A stretch of DNA of 24,322 nucleotides from JAPXSY01 sp034003585 (GTDB lineage Bacteria > Verrucomicrobiota > Kiritimatiellia > RFP12 > UBA1067), in NCBI GenBank assembly GCA_034003585.1, contig JAVEYH010000046.1, forward strand, positions 1 to 24,322, given 5' to 3'. Position numbers and translations under genes: made by a program. The notes beneath the pieces are model-generated. The model saw only the letters and a list, made by a program, of their open reading frames with translations, did no database searches and was not told where the DNA came from. Below are positions 14,618 to 22,415 of this stretch, in pieces. The stretch's first letter is position 1, and each line of letters starts with the position of its first letter.

Positions 14618-16051
14618 ATGGCGTTCCTCATCATCTTCTTTCCCCTGCTGATGGCGGGCCTCGCGGCGGCGGTCCCTTCCAATCGCCTGCGGCCCTGGCT
14701 GTTGCCGGTCACGGCTGCCGTGCACTTGGCGTTGACCGTCCTCACGCTGGCGAGGCCGACCCTGACGGCCCCCATAGCGTGGCTGGTGCTCGATCCGCTC
14801 GGCAAGCTCATTCTGCTGGTGGTCAGCACCCTTTTCCTGTTCTGTTCGGTTTATGCCGTGGGATACCTGCGCAACCGCGGCGAGCGGCCCAACCGCATCT
14901 TCTGTGTCTGCCTGATGGCCTTCCTCGGCATCATGAGCCTGGTCACGTGGTCGCACCACCTCGGACTGATGTGGGTGGCCATCGAGGCCACGACCCTGGT
15001 GACCGCGCCGCTGATCTTTTTCAACCACACGCAGCGCAGCATCGAAGCCACCTGGAAATATATGCTCGTGGGCTCGGTGGGCATCGCGCTCGCGCTGTTG
15101 GGCTCGTTCTTCCTGGCGTATGCGGCCTTGCATGCGGGTCTGGAGACTTCGCTGGTGCTGGAGGATCTGCTCGCGCACGCGCCCAGGCTCTCGAAACCGT
15201 GGCTCCATGCGGCGTTCGTGCTGCTGCTCGTGGGGTACGGCACGAAGATGGGGCTGGCGCCGATGCACACGTGGAAGCCCGACGCGTACGGTGAAGCCCC
15301 GGGCGTGGTCGGCGCCATTCTGGCAGGCGGCGTGACCAGCTGCGCGTTTCTCGCGATGCTGCGCACGTGCCACATCTGCTTTGCGGCGGGCGAGGGCACC
15401 TACGTGTCAAGGCTGCTGCTCTTCATGGGCCTGCTCTCCATGGCGGTGGCCAGCCTTTTCCTAGTCGGCCAGCGCGATTTCAAGCGGATGCTCGCCTATT
15501 CCAGCGTCGAGCACATGGGCATTCTCGCGCTCGGGCTCGGCATCGGCGCGCCGGCGCTTTTCGGCACCTTGCTGCACGTCGTGACCAACGGGCTGACCAA
15601 AGGCGTGCTTTTCCTCTCCGCCGGCAACATCCACCGCGCGTACGGCAGCAAGAGCACCGAGAAGGTGTGCGGCGCGATGCGCCGGCTGCCGCTCTCCGGA
15701 ACCCTTTTCCTCGCCGGGTTCCTCGCCATTACCGGGTCGCCGCCTTTCGGGCCGTTCCTCAGCGAATTCGCCATCCTCAACGGCGCGTTGGACGCGGGCC
15801 GGATGGCCACGGGCGGGCTTTTCCTGTTTCTGCTGCTCGTGGTGTTTATCGGCATGGGCGCGACGGTGCTCAAGGTCGTACAGGGGCGGGCTTCGCCCGA
15901 GGCCCGCAATACGCCTTACCGGGATACGTTTCTCACAGGGGCTCCGATTGTGGGACTGATGCTCCTCGTGCTGCTCATCGGCCTCGATATCCCCGCGCCG
16001 CTCGCCGGGCTGATCCGCGACGCGGTTCTGTTTTTGGAGGGCCATCCATGA
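14618..16051 (+). CDS. hyfF: HyfF-like proton-channel subunit
   Basis: 477 aa, an antiporter-like NuoN/NuoM/MrpD-family subunit with about 13-14 hydrophobic helices. Key residues are present: Glu123 in MWVAIEATTLVTAP, Lys210 in GYGTKMGLAPMHTWKPDAYG, and the later GQRDFKRMLAYSS stretch. A good Shine-Dalgarno sequence (AAGGAG) lies 6 nt before the ATG. The TGA overlaps the ATG of hyfG. With the two HyfB copies, the complex would have three antiporter-like channels. Confidence 0.9.
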   Translation: MAFLIIFFPLLMAGLAAAVPSNRLRPWLLPVTAAVHLALTVLTLARPTLTAPIAWLVLDPLGKLILLVVSTLFLFCSVYAVGYLRNRGERPNRIFCVCLMAFLGIMSLVTWSHHLGLMWVAIEATTLVTAPLIFFNHTQRSIEATWKYMLVGSVGIALALLGSFFLAYAALHAGLETSLVLEDLLAHAPRLSKPWLHAAFVLLLVGYGTKMGLAPMHTWKPDAYGEAPGVVGAILAGGVTSCAFLAMLRTCHICFAAGEGTYVSRLLLFMGLLSMAVASLFLVGQRDFKRMLAYSSVEHMGILALGLGIGAPALFGTLLHVVTNGLTKGVLFLSAGNIHRAYGSKSTEKVCGAMRRLPLSGTLFLAGFLAITGSPPFGPFLSEFAILNGALDAGRMATGGLFLFLLLVVFIGMGATVLKVVQGRASPEARNTPYRDTFLTGAPIVGLMLLVLLIGLDIPAPLAGLIRDAVLFLEGHP

Positions 16052-17580
16052 ACGCTTCCCGTCCTGAACTCGCCATGTTGACCAACGGACAGGCGGTCAA
16101 GCGTTCCGAGATCCCTGTGCTCACTCCCGAACGGTTCGGCCAGGCCATCCTGGACGGCGTGGCCGCCCGCCAGCGGGTGAGCGCGTTGTTCGGCGCATCC
16201 TCGCCGGTCCCCGGCGCAATCCGGCTCTACGCCGTGCTCGCCGACGACGAGCAGAACCGGTTGTTTGCCGCGGCGACCGAACTCGACGGCGGCGAGTTCC
16301 CTTCGTTGACGCCGCGCTGCCCCCAAGTGCATCTCTTCGAGCGGGAAATCGCCGAACAGTTCGGCCTGCGGCCCATCGGCCACCCGTGGTTCAAGCCGGT
16401 GCGGTATTGCCGTTCGTGGACCGGGCGGGACGCGTGGGACCGTCCGGCCGGCCAGCCGGTCTTGCCTGCGGTGGGCGACTTTTACCGCGTCGAAGGCGAA
16501 CAGGTTCACGAGGTCGCGGTCGGCCCTGTCCACGCGGGCGTCATCGAGCCCGGCCATTTCCGTTTCCAGTGCCACGGCGAACAGGTGTTTCACCTCGAGA
16601 TCGCTTTGGGGTTCCAGCACCGCGGAGTGGAGGAGGCGCTGATCGGCGGACCCAACGCGCGCACAATCCCTTTTGCGGAAACGCTGGCCGGTGACTCCAC
16701 GGTGGCGCACGCCACCACCTACAGCCAGGTGGCGGAAGCGTTGGCGGGCTGCCAGACGGGTGCGCGCGCCCAGGCGGTCCGGGGGATCGCCTTGGAGCTG
16801 GAGCGCCTGGCCAACCACATCGGGGACCTGGGCGCGTTGGCCGGCGATGTCGGCTATCTGCCCACCGCCAGTTTCTGCGGCCGCATCCGCGGCGATTTTC
16901 TCAACATGACGGCGCTGCTGTGCGGCAGCCGCTTCGGGCGCGGGCTGATCCGCCCGGGCGGGATCGGGTTCGATCTGGAGGCCGACCGCATCGCCGAACT
17001 CGGCCGCCGCCTCGACGCGGGCGAGAAAGACGCGACGGTCGCGATCAACCTTTTGTGGAATACCCAGTCGGTCATGGCGCGTTTTGAAGATGTCGGCCCG
17101 CTGCCGCGCAACATCGCCGCCGAGTTGGGGATTGTCGGCCCCGCGGCGCGGGCCTCGGGACTCGAACGGGACATCCGGCGCGACCAGCCGTCGGGCATTT
17201 TCTGCTTCTCCCACATTCCGGTCTCCACCTGCGACACCGGCGACGTTTTCGCGCGCGCCTATATGCGCTGGCTGGACATCCAGCAGTCGCTCGGCTTTAT
17301 CCGCGACCAGCTCAACGCGTTGCCCTCGGGCGCATCCCGCATGCCGGTCACGGCGCTGGCTCCGGACCGGTTCGCGGTCGCGCTCAACGAGGGGTGGCGC
17401 GGCGAAGTCTGCCACGTGGCGCTCACCGATGCCCAGGGGCGTTTTGCCCGCTACAAGGTGGTGGACCCGTCGTTCCACAACTGGCCCGGCCTCGCTTACG
17501 CGCTGCGCAATCAGGAGATTTCCGACTTCCCGATCTGCAACAAGAGCTTCAACCTCTCCTACTGCGGACACGATTTATGA
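16048..17580 (+). CDS. hyfG: HyfG/HycE-like large subunit (NuoC-NuoD fusion) lacking the NiFe site; Ehr-type
   Basis: 510 aa; start by ATGA overlap with hyfF and GGAGGG 7 nt upstream. Residues about 1-130 are NuoC-like (HLFEREIAEQFGLRPIGHPW). From about 150 it is the NuoD/hydrogenase large-subunit fold (PGHFRFQCHGEQVFHLEI, GFQHRGVEEAL). In [NiFe]-hydrogenases the L1 motif is RxCGxC...H and the L2 motif DPCxxC. Here L1 reads TLAGDSTVAH (212-221), with Ala214 and Ser217 at the cysteine positions but Gly215, Ala220 and His221 kept. L2 reads SFNLSYCGHDL (500-510), with Asn502 and Tyr505. No CxxC is present in either, so Ni-Fe binding is not expected. The C-terminus ends right after L2, with no protease-processed tail. 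This matches Ehr complexes, proposed as intermediates between group 4 hydrogenases and complex I. The substrate is unknown. Confidence 0.88.
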   Translation: MNASRPELAMLTNGQAVKRSEIPVLTPERFGQAILDGVAARQRVSALFGASSPVPGAIRLYAVLADDEQNRLFAAATELDGGEFPSLTPRCPQVHLFEREIAEQFGLRPIGHPWFKPVRYCRSWTGRDAWDRPAGQPVLPAVGDFYRVEGEQVHEVAVGPVHAGVIEPGHFRFQCHGEQVFHLEIALGFQHRGVEEALIGGPNARTIPFAETLAGDSTVAHATTYSQVAEALAGCQTGARAQAVRGIALELERLANHIGDLGALAGDVGYLPTASFCGRIRGDFLNMTALLCGSRFGRGLIRPGGIGFDLEADRIAELGRRLDAGEKDATVAINLLWNTQSVMARFEDVGPLPRNIAAELGIVGPAARASGLERDIRRDQPSGIFCFSHIPVSTCDTGDVFARAYMRWLDIQQSLGFIRDQLNALPSGASRMPVTALAPDRFAVALNEGWRGEVCHVALTDAQGRFARYKVVDPSFHNWPGLAYALRNQEISDFPICNKSFNLSYCGHDL

Positions 17581-18371
17581 TCAACATCCTCCTCGCCCGG
17601 CTGCAACAGAAACACCGCACGATGAAGTATCCCGACGGCGCGCCGCCGCCGCTGCCGGACCGTTTCCGCGGAAGGCCCGTCCTCGATACCGCCCGGTGCC
17701 CGGAGGAGTGCCGCGCCTGCGCGGACGCCTGCCCGACCGGCGCGCTCACCCCGCAGGATCCCGGCCACATCGATTTGGGCAAGTGCCTCTTCTGCACCGG
17801 CTGCGCCGAGGCCTGTCCCAGGCATGCCATCTCCTTCTCGCAGAATTACCAGCTTGCGGCCCGCAGCCGCAGCGCTCTGCTGGTCCCGCGGGAACGTCAG
17901 GACGCGGAGGTGATGGGCGCGGCACTTGACGCCAAGCTCAAGAAGCTCTTCGGCCGCTCGCTGAAACTCCGGCAGGTCAGCGCCGGGGGCTGTAATGCCT
18001 GCGAGGCTGACACCAACGTGCTCGGCACGGTGGGATGGGATCTGGGCCGCTTCGGCATCCAGTTCGTCGCCTCGCCGCGCCACGCCGACGGCCTTCTGGT
18101 GACCGGCCCGGTGTCGCGGAACATGGCGCTCGCGCTCAAGAAAACGTACGACGCCGTCTCCGACCCGCGCATCGTCATCGCGGTCGGCGCGTGCGCCATT
18201 TCGGGCGGGCCTTACGTCGGGCACGCGGAAGTCGGCAATGGCGCGGAAAGCGTCGTGCCGGTCGACCTCTATGTCCCTGGCTGCCCGCCGAACCCGCTCA
18301 CCATCCTCGACGGCCTGCTCCGCCTGATCGGCCGCATCGAAGACGGCGCACGCAGAGAAAAACCTTTGTAA
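17577..18371 (+). CDS. hyfI: Ferredoxin-fused small subunit (HyfH-HyfI / NuoI-NuoB-like)
   Basis: 264 aa; start by ATGA overlap with hyfG. Residues 35-90 form a two-cluster ferredoxin: Cys41/45/48/52 (an unusual CxxxCxxCxxxCP, first spacing one residue longer than normal) and Cys70/73/76/80. Residues about 125-250 are the NuoB/hydrogenase small-subunit domain holding one proximal [4Fe-4S] cluster, with Cys139 and Cys142 (GGCNACEAD), Cys206 (GACAISGG) and Cys236 (VPGCPPNP). In E. coli Hyf/Hyc these are two proteins; here they are one chain, giving a short three-cluster electron wire directly to the active-site subunit. It closes the operon. The ferredoxin head suggests electron exchange with soluble ferredoxin. 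Confidence 0.88.
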   Translation: MINILLARLQQKHRTMKYPDGAPPPLPDRFRGRPVLDTARCPEECRACADACPTGALTPQDPGHIDLGKCLFCTGCAEACPRHAISFSQNYQLAARSRSALLVPRERQDAEVMGAALDAKLKKLFGRSLKLRQVSAGGCNACEADTNVLGTVGWDLGRFGIQFVASPRHADGLLVTGPVSRNMALALKKTYDAVSDPRIVIAVGACAISGGPYVGHAEVGNGAESVVPVDLYVPGCPPNPLTILDGLLRLIGRIEDGARREKPL

Positions 18372-18402
18372 CTTGTAGCGCGCAGGGAAAATCCCTACCG
18401 GG

Positions 18403-19734
18403 TCAGTCCACCAACTTGCGCAGATCCTTGACGCGGCGCGATTTGCCCTCGAAGCGTTCGAGCGTGTTGGGACTCACGAGGTTGACGCGCATGTGCAGTC
18501 CGGTGACGCCGTAGATCTCCGCGGCGATGCGGTCGCGGATGTCCTGCATCTCCCGCATGCTGTCGGAAAACATGCCCGGCTGCATCTCGATGTGGACCGT
18601 GACCTCGTCCAGCGCCGTGGGCCGGGTGACCTCGATCATGTAGTGCGGCGCCACCTTCTCAAAGCGCATCAGGGCGGTCTCGATCTGCGACGGGAAGACA
18701 TTCACCCCGCGGATGATCAGCATGTCATCGGTTCGGCCGAGAATCCGGCTCATGCGGCGGGTGGTGCGGCCGCAGGGACAGAGGCCGTCCGCGTACAGGA
18801 TGCCGATGTCGCGCGTGCGGTAGCGGATCACGGGGAGAGCCTCGCGGCACAGCGGGGTGACGACCAGTTCGCCCTTCTCGCCGTCCGGCAGCGGCTCCAG
18901 CGTCTCGGGATCGATGGTCTCGACGAGGAACTGGTCCTCCTGGATGTGCATTCCGTTGCGGAAGGCGCACTCGCCCGAGAGGCCGGGGCCGCCGCACTCG
19001 GCCATGCCGTAGTTGTTCCAGCAGCGGATGCCGAGCCCGGCTTCGATGCGTTCACGCATCTCTTCCGTCCAGGGTTCGCCGCCGAAATGGGCGTGCTCGA
19101 TGGCGAGCGAGGCGCGGTCCACCCCGCCGTGCAGGATATCATCCATAAGCTTGAGGGCATAGGAGGGCGTGCAGATCAGCACTTCCGGCTGCAGGTCCCG
19201 CATGCACATGAGCTGGCGCGCGGCGTTGCCGCTGGAGACCGGCAGGATCGCGGCGCCGACGCGCTGAATGCCGTTGTGCAGTCCGAACCCGCCGGTGAAG
19301 AGTCCGAAGCCGAACGAGATCTGCACCGTGTGTTCCGGCCGCAGGCCGCCGGAGACCAGGAACCGGGCGCACAGATCGGCCCAACGCTCCACGTCGGCCG
19401 CCGTGTAGGCGGTCCAGGTCGGCTTCCCGGTGGTGCCGCTGGTCCCCTGAAAGCGCGCGATCCCGGAGCGCGGCACGGCCGTGAGCCCGAGCGGATAATG
19501 GTTATGGAAATCAGCCTTGGTCGTGAACGGCAGGCGGCGTACATCCTCCGCGCTGCGGATGGCGTCCGGCGTGACGCCCATGCGCGCGAAGCTCTCCCGG
19601 TAAAACGGCACCCGCGCCGCGCGCGCCACCGCCTCACGCAACCGCTCGGCCTGCAGGGCGAGGAGGCGGGACCGCGGCATGCATTCGAATTCCGGCTGCC
19701 AGAAACGGTTCTCGACAATCGGCGTGGTGTTCAT
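18403..19734 (-). CDS. paaK: Phenylacetate-CoA ligase family enzyme (first PaaK)
   Basis: 443 aa, typical PaaK length. An AMP-forming acyl/aryl-CoA ligase of the ANL superfamily, expected to activate an aryl or short carboxylic acid with ATP and CoA. Motifs: P-loop-like GTSGTTGKPT (97-106), GGEPWTEEM, NNYGMAECGGPG (240-250), RYRTRDIG (304-311), GLCPCGRT with two cysteines (319 and 321), the hinge region ILGRTDDMLIIRGVNVFPSQ, and a C-terminal GKSRRVKDL with a possible catalytic lysine. It is cytosolic. Its ATG overlaps the TGA of the ACT gene, and the paralogous ligase lies just upstream of that. The PaaK-ACT pairing is often found beside indolepyruvate:ferredoxin oxidoreductase in anaerobes, though no iorAB is visible here. 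The precise acid cannot be told from sequence. Confidence 0.88.
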   Translation of the reverse strand: MNTTPIVENRFWQPEFECMPRSRLLALQAERLREAVARAARVPFYRESFARMGVTPDAIRSAEDVRRLPFTTKADFHNHYPLGLTAVPRSGIARFQGTSGTTGKPTWTAYTAADVERWADLCARFLVSGGLRPEHTVQISFGFGLFTGGFGLHNGIQRVGAAILPVSSGNAARQLMCMRDLQPEVLICTPSYALKLMDDILHGGVDRASLAIEHAHFGGEPWTEEMRERIEAGLGIRCWNNYGMAECGGPGLSGECAFRNGMHIQEDQFLVETIDPETLEPLPDGEKGELVVTPLCREALPVIRYRTRDIGILYADGLCPCGRTTRRMSRILGRTDDMLIIRGVNVFPSQIETALMRFEKVAPHYMIEVTRPTALDEVTVHIEMQPGMFSDSMREMQDIRDRIAAEIYGVTGLHMRVNLVSPNTLERFEGKSRRVKDLRKLVD

Positions 19735-20168
19735 TTCGCCTCGTGGAAGAGGGTGACGGCGTCCAACACATCCCGGCCCGCGGCCTGCAGCGCCCGGACG
19801 GCGCGGTCCGGATCGTCAAACCGGAAGACCAGCACCGCTTCGGCATTGTGCCGGAAGGCGAAGGCGTACATGTACTCGATGTTCACACCGGTCTTGCCGA
19901 TGATGTCAAGCACCTCCGCCATGCCGCCCGGCCGGTCGGCGACCGCGGCGGCCACGACCTCGCGCACATTCACCACATACCCGGCCTGTTCGAGCACCTC
20001 CTTGGCCTTCTGCCACTCCTGCACGATCAGCCGGACGATGCCGAACTGCTGGGTATCGGCCAGCGAGAGGGTCACGATATTGATGCCCGCATCGGCCAGC
20101 GTGCGGCAGATCGTGTTCAGGTGGCCGGGCTTGTTCTCCAGAAACAGGGAAATCTGTTGGATTTTCAT
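19731..20168 (-). CDS. Tandem ACT-domain protein
   Basis: 145 aa with two ACT domains. The first is residues 1-66 (LFLENKPGHLNTICRTLADA, then GINIVTLSL). The second is about 70-140 (VADRPGGMAEVLDIIGKTGV, then NIEYMYAF). Proteins of this size and layout occur beside paaK in many anaerobes and probably bind an amino acid or aromatic metabolite and adjust the ligases. It overlaps both neighbours: its ATG shares four bases with the TGA of the upstream paaK, and its TGA with the ATG of the downstream one. There is no DNA-binding domain, so direct action on the enzymes is more likely than transcriptional control; this is an inference. Confidence 0.85.
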   Translation of the reverse strand: MKIQQISLFLENKPGHLNTICRTLADAGINIVTLSLADTQQFGIVRLIVQEWQKAKEVLEQAGYVVNVREVVAAAVADRPGGMAEVLDIIGKTGVNIEYMYAFAFRHNAEAVLVFRFDDPDRAVRALQAAGRDVLDAVTLFHEAK

Positions 20169-21532
20169 ACTGCACTCCCTTTCGCCGATACCGCGCGGTT
20201 CCGCAGATCGGTGACGCGCTGGAGCTTGCCTTCGCTGCGCGGCAGCGTATGGGGCTCCACCAGTGTGATGTGGGCGCTGAGGTTGATGATCCGCTGGACC
20301 GCTTGCCCGATCCGCTGACGCAACCGCTCCAGCGTCTTGATGTCATCGCTGAAGGTCTCCCGCGTGACCTCCACTTTGATCTCGAGCGTGTCGAGATCGC
20401 CCTCTTTGTCCACCACGATCTGGTAGTGGGGCAGAACCGAGTCGATGGACAGGAGTCCGGCCTCGATCTGCGAGGGAAAGACGTTCACGCCGCGGATGAT
20501 CAGCATGTCATCGCTGCGGGCGCGGATCCGCTCGATCGCGCGGATCGTGCGGCCGCAGGGGCAGGCCCCGGTGAGGAGACGCGAGAGATCGCGCGTGCGG
20601 TAGCGCAGCATCGGCGTGCCGGTACGCGTGAGCGTGGTGAAAACCAGTTCGCCCTGTTCGCCGTCGGGCAGGGGTTCGAGGGTTTCCGTATCCACGATCT
20701 CGGGATAGAAGTGGTCCTCGAAAACGTGCAGGCCGCGCCGGCAACGGCAATCGTTGGCGACACCCGGACCGGCGATTTCCGTCAGGCCGTAGATGTCGTG
20801 CGCGGTGATGCCGGTGAGGCTTTCGATTTTGGCGCGCATCTCCTCGGTCCACGGTTCCGCGCCGAACACGCCGTGCCGGATTTGCATGTCCCGTCTGAAA
20901 TCGATGCCTTTTTTCATGCCCTCGTCGATCAGGTGCAAAAAATAACTCGGGGTGCAGGCGATGACCGTGACCCCCATGTCGCGCATGAGCATAAGCTGAC
21001 GGTCGGTGTTGCCGCCGGAGATCGGCAGCACGGCGCAGCCCAGCCCCTCGCCGCCGTAATGCAGCCCGAGCCCGCCGGTGAAGAGGCCGTACCCGTAGGC
21101 GACCTGCATGATGTCCGAACTGCGCACGCCGCACAGGGCGAGCGCCCGCATGCAGCCGTTCTGCCAGACCCGGATATCGTTCTGCGTGTTGCCGATCACG
21201 ATGGGTTTGCCGGTCGTGCCGCTGGAACAGTGGAAACGCACGATGTCGTTCATCGGACTGGCGAAGAGGCCGAAGGGATAGGTGTCGCGCAGGTCGGTCT
21301 TCATCATGAAGGGCAGCAGCGCGATGTCCCGGAGGGTTTGGATGTGTTCCGGCCGGACCCCGCGCTCCTCCATGCGCGCGCGGGTCAGGGGCACATGGTC
21401 GTACACCCGGCGGACCAGGCCCTGCAACCGGTGAAGCTGCAGCGCGCGCAGCTCCTCGACAGGCATGTAATCCGGGGCGCTGACCGGATGGACCGGGGTG
21501 TCCAGATCGTGCGCGTACTCATAAGGGGACAT
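20165..21532 (-). CDS. paaK: Phenylacetate-CoA ligase family enzyme (second PaaK)
   Basis: 455 aa. I chose ATG 21532 (MSPYEYAHDLDTP) because it lies 2 nt after the nifU stop with a GGAG about 8 nt before it; the longer frame from 21640 only runs inside nifU. It is a paralogue of the neighbouring ligase, with SSGTTGKP (103-110), GAEPWTEEM, DIYGLTEIAGPG, RYRTRDLS, GACPCGRT, DDMLIIRGVNVFPSQ and a C-terminal GKLQRVTDL. The divergence between copies, including in the substrate-pocket region, suggests different acids or heteromeric function. It is the first ligase of the nifU-paaK-ACT-paaK run. Confidence 0.88.
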   Translation of the reverse strand: MSPYEYAHDLDTPVHPVSAPDYMPVEELRALQLHRLQGLVRRVYDHVPLTRARMEERGVRPEHIQTLRDIALLPFMMKTDLRDTYPFGLFASPMNDIVRFHCSSGTTGKPIVIGNTQNDIRVWQNGCMRALALCGVRSSDIMQVAYGYGLFTGGLGLHYGGEGLGCAVLPISGGNTDRQLMLMRDMGVTVIACTPSYFLHLIDEGMKKGIDFRRDMQIRHGVFGAEPWTEEMRAKIESLTGITAHDIYGLTEIAGPGVANDCRCRRGLHVFEDHFYPEIVDTETLEPLPDGEQGELVFTTLTRTGTPMLRYRTRDLSRLLTGACPCGRTIRAIERIRARSDDMLIIRGVNVFPSQIEAGLLSIDSVLPHYQIVVDKEGDLDTLEIKVEVTRETFSDDIKTLERLRQRIGQAVQRIINLSAHITLVEPHTLPRSEGKLQRVTDLRNRAVSAKGSAV

Positions 21533-21534
21533 GA

Positions 21535-22386
21535 TTATTTCTCCTCTTCGATCACTGTGATGGCGGGGTCGACGAACTCGCGGAGCCGCGCCTCGATGAA
21601 GTCCTGGCGGGTGAACGTGGCGGAGTGGCACCCCGCGCACATGCCGCGGAACGCGATGGTCACGCGGTCGCCCACGATATCGATCAGCTCGACATCGCCG
21701 CCGTCCTTCTGCAGTTGGGGCCGGATCTCCCGGTCGACCACCTCTTCGATCCGCTTCATCTTCTGGAGGTTGGTGAGTTTTTTCACGGGGGCGGCCGCGG
21801 CGGCCGCGGACGCGTCCGCCGGCTGCGCGCGCACCACGTCGATGATTTTTTGGATGTCATCGTGGCACATGCCGCATCCGCCGCCCGCCTTGCAGAAGTT
21901 GGTCACCTCCTCCACCTGCGTCAACCCGTTCTCCGTGACCACGCGCCGGATCTCGTTCTCCGAGACGCCGAAACAGGTGCAAACGATGGGATCATCGAGT
22001 TTTTTCACGGCGGTCTCCCCGGTGCGGTAATTGCGGATGGCGGCCTCCAGGGCCTCGCGACCCATGACCGAACAGTGCATTTTCTGATCGGGCAACCCGC
22101 CGAGGTATTCCGCGATCTCCTGGTTCGTGATCCGCTCCGCCTCCTCCACGGTTTTGCCGAGCACCATCTCCGTCAGCGCCGAAGAGGAGGCGATGGCGCT
22201 GGCGCAGCCGAAAGTCTGGAACTTCACCTCCGCGATGCGCCGGTCCGCGTCGAGCCGGAACATCAGCGTCAGCGCGTCGCCGCAGGCGAGCGAGCCGACC
22301 GTGCCCGCGCCGTCGGGGTTTTCGATTTTCCCGACGTTGCGCGGATTCCGGAAATGATCCATCACTTTGTCACTATACTCCCACAT
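21535..22386 (-). CDS. nifU: Three-domain NifU Fe-S cluster scaffold
   Basis: 283 aa. All three classical NifU modules are present. The IscU-like scaffold (1-125) has Cys35, Cys61 and Cys105, and Asp37 in CGD. The central BFD-type [2Fe-2S] domain (about 133-185) has Cys136, Cys138, Cys171 and Cys174. An alanine-rich linker (189-200) leads to a C-terminal Nfu domain (about 210-280) with Cys250 and Cys253 (MCAGCHSA). It assembles [Fe-S] clusters with a cysteine desulfurase, which is not in this window. No nitrogenase genes are seen, so it probably serves general or ferredoxin-rich anaerobic metabolism, as in Epsilonproteobacteria and PVC bacteria. It lies 29 nt after the SGNH hydrolase gene and 2 nt before paaK. 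A GGAG lies upstream of ATG. Confidence 0.95.
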   Translation of the reverse strand: MWEYSDKVMDHFRNPRNVGKIENPDGAGTVGSLACGDALTLMFRLDADRRIAEVKFQTFGCASAIASSSALTEMVLGKTVEEAERITNQEIAEYLGGLPDQKMHCSVMGREALEAAIRNYRTGETAVKKLDDPIVCTCFGVSENEIRRVVTENGLTQVEEVTNFCKAGGGCGMCHDDIQKIIDVVRAQPADASAAAAAAPVKKLTNLQKMKRIEEVVDREIRPQLQKDGGDVELIDIVGDRVTIAFRGMCAGCHSATFTRQDFIEARLREFVDPAITVIEEEK

Positions 22387-22415
22387 GGCTCCGCTCCCGC
22401 GTTACGCTCATCCCC

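Noticed and set aside
9571..18371. Formate hydrogenlyase / hydrogenase-4 producing H2
   Set aside because: The large subunit has no Ni-ligand cysteines, and no formate dehydrogenase or hyp maturation genes are present in the window.
18384..18396. Small hairpin AGGGA-TCCCT between convergent hyfI and paaK ends
   Set aside because: Only five base pairs with no T-run on either strand; not convincing as a terminator in the 31-nt gap.
21533..21640. Upstream extension of the second PaaK
   Set aside because: It lies wholly inside nifU and encodes no family-like residues; the ATG at 21532 has a ribosome-binding site.
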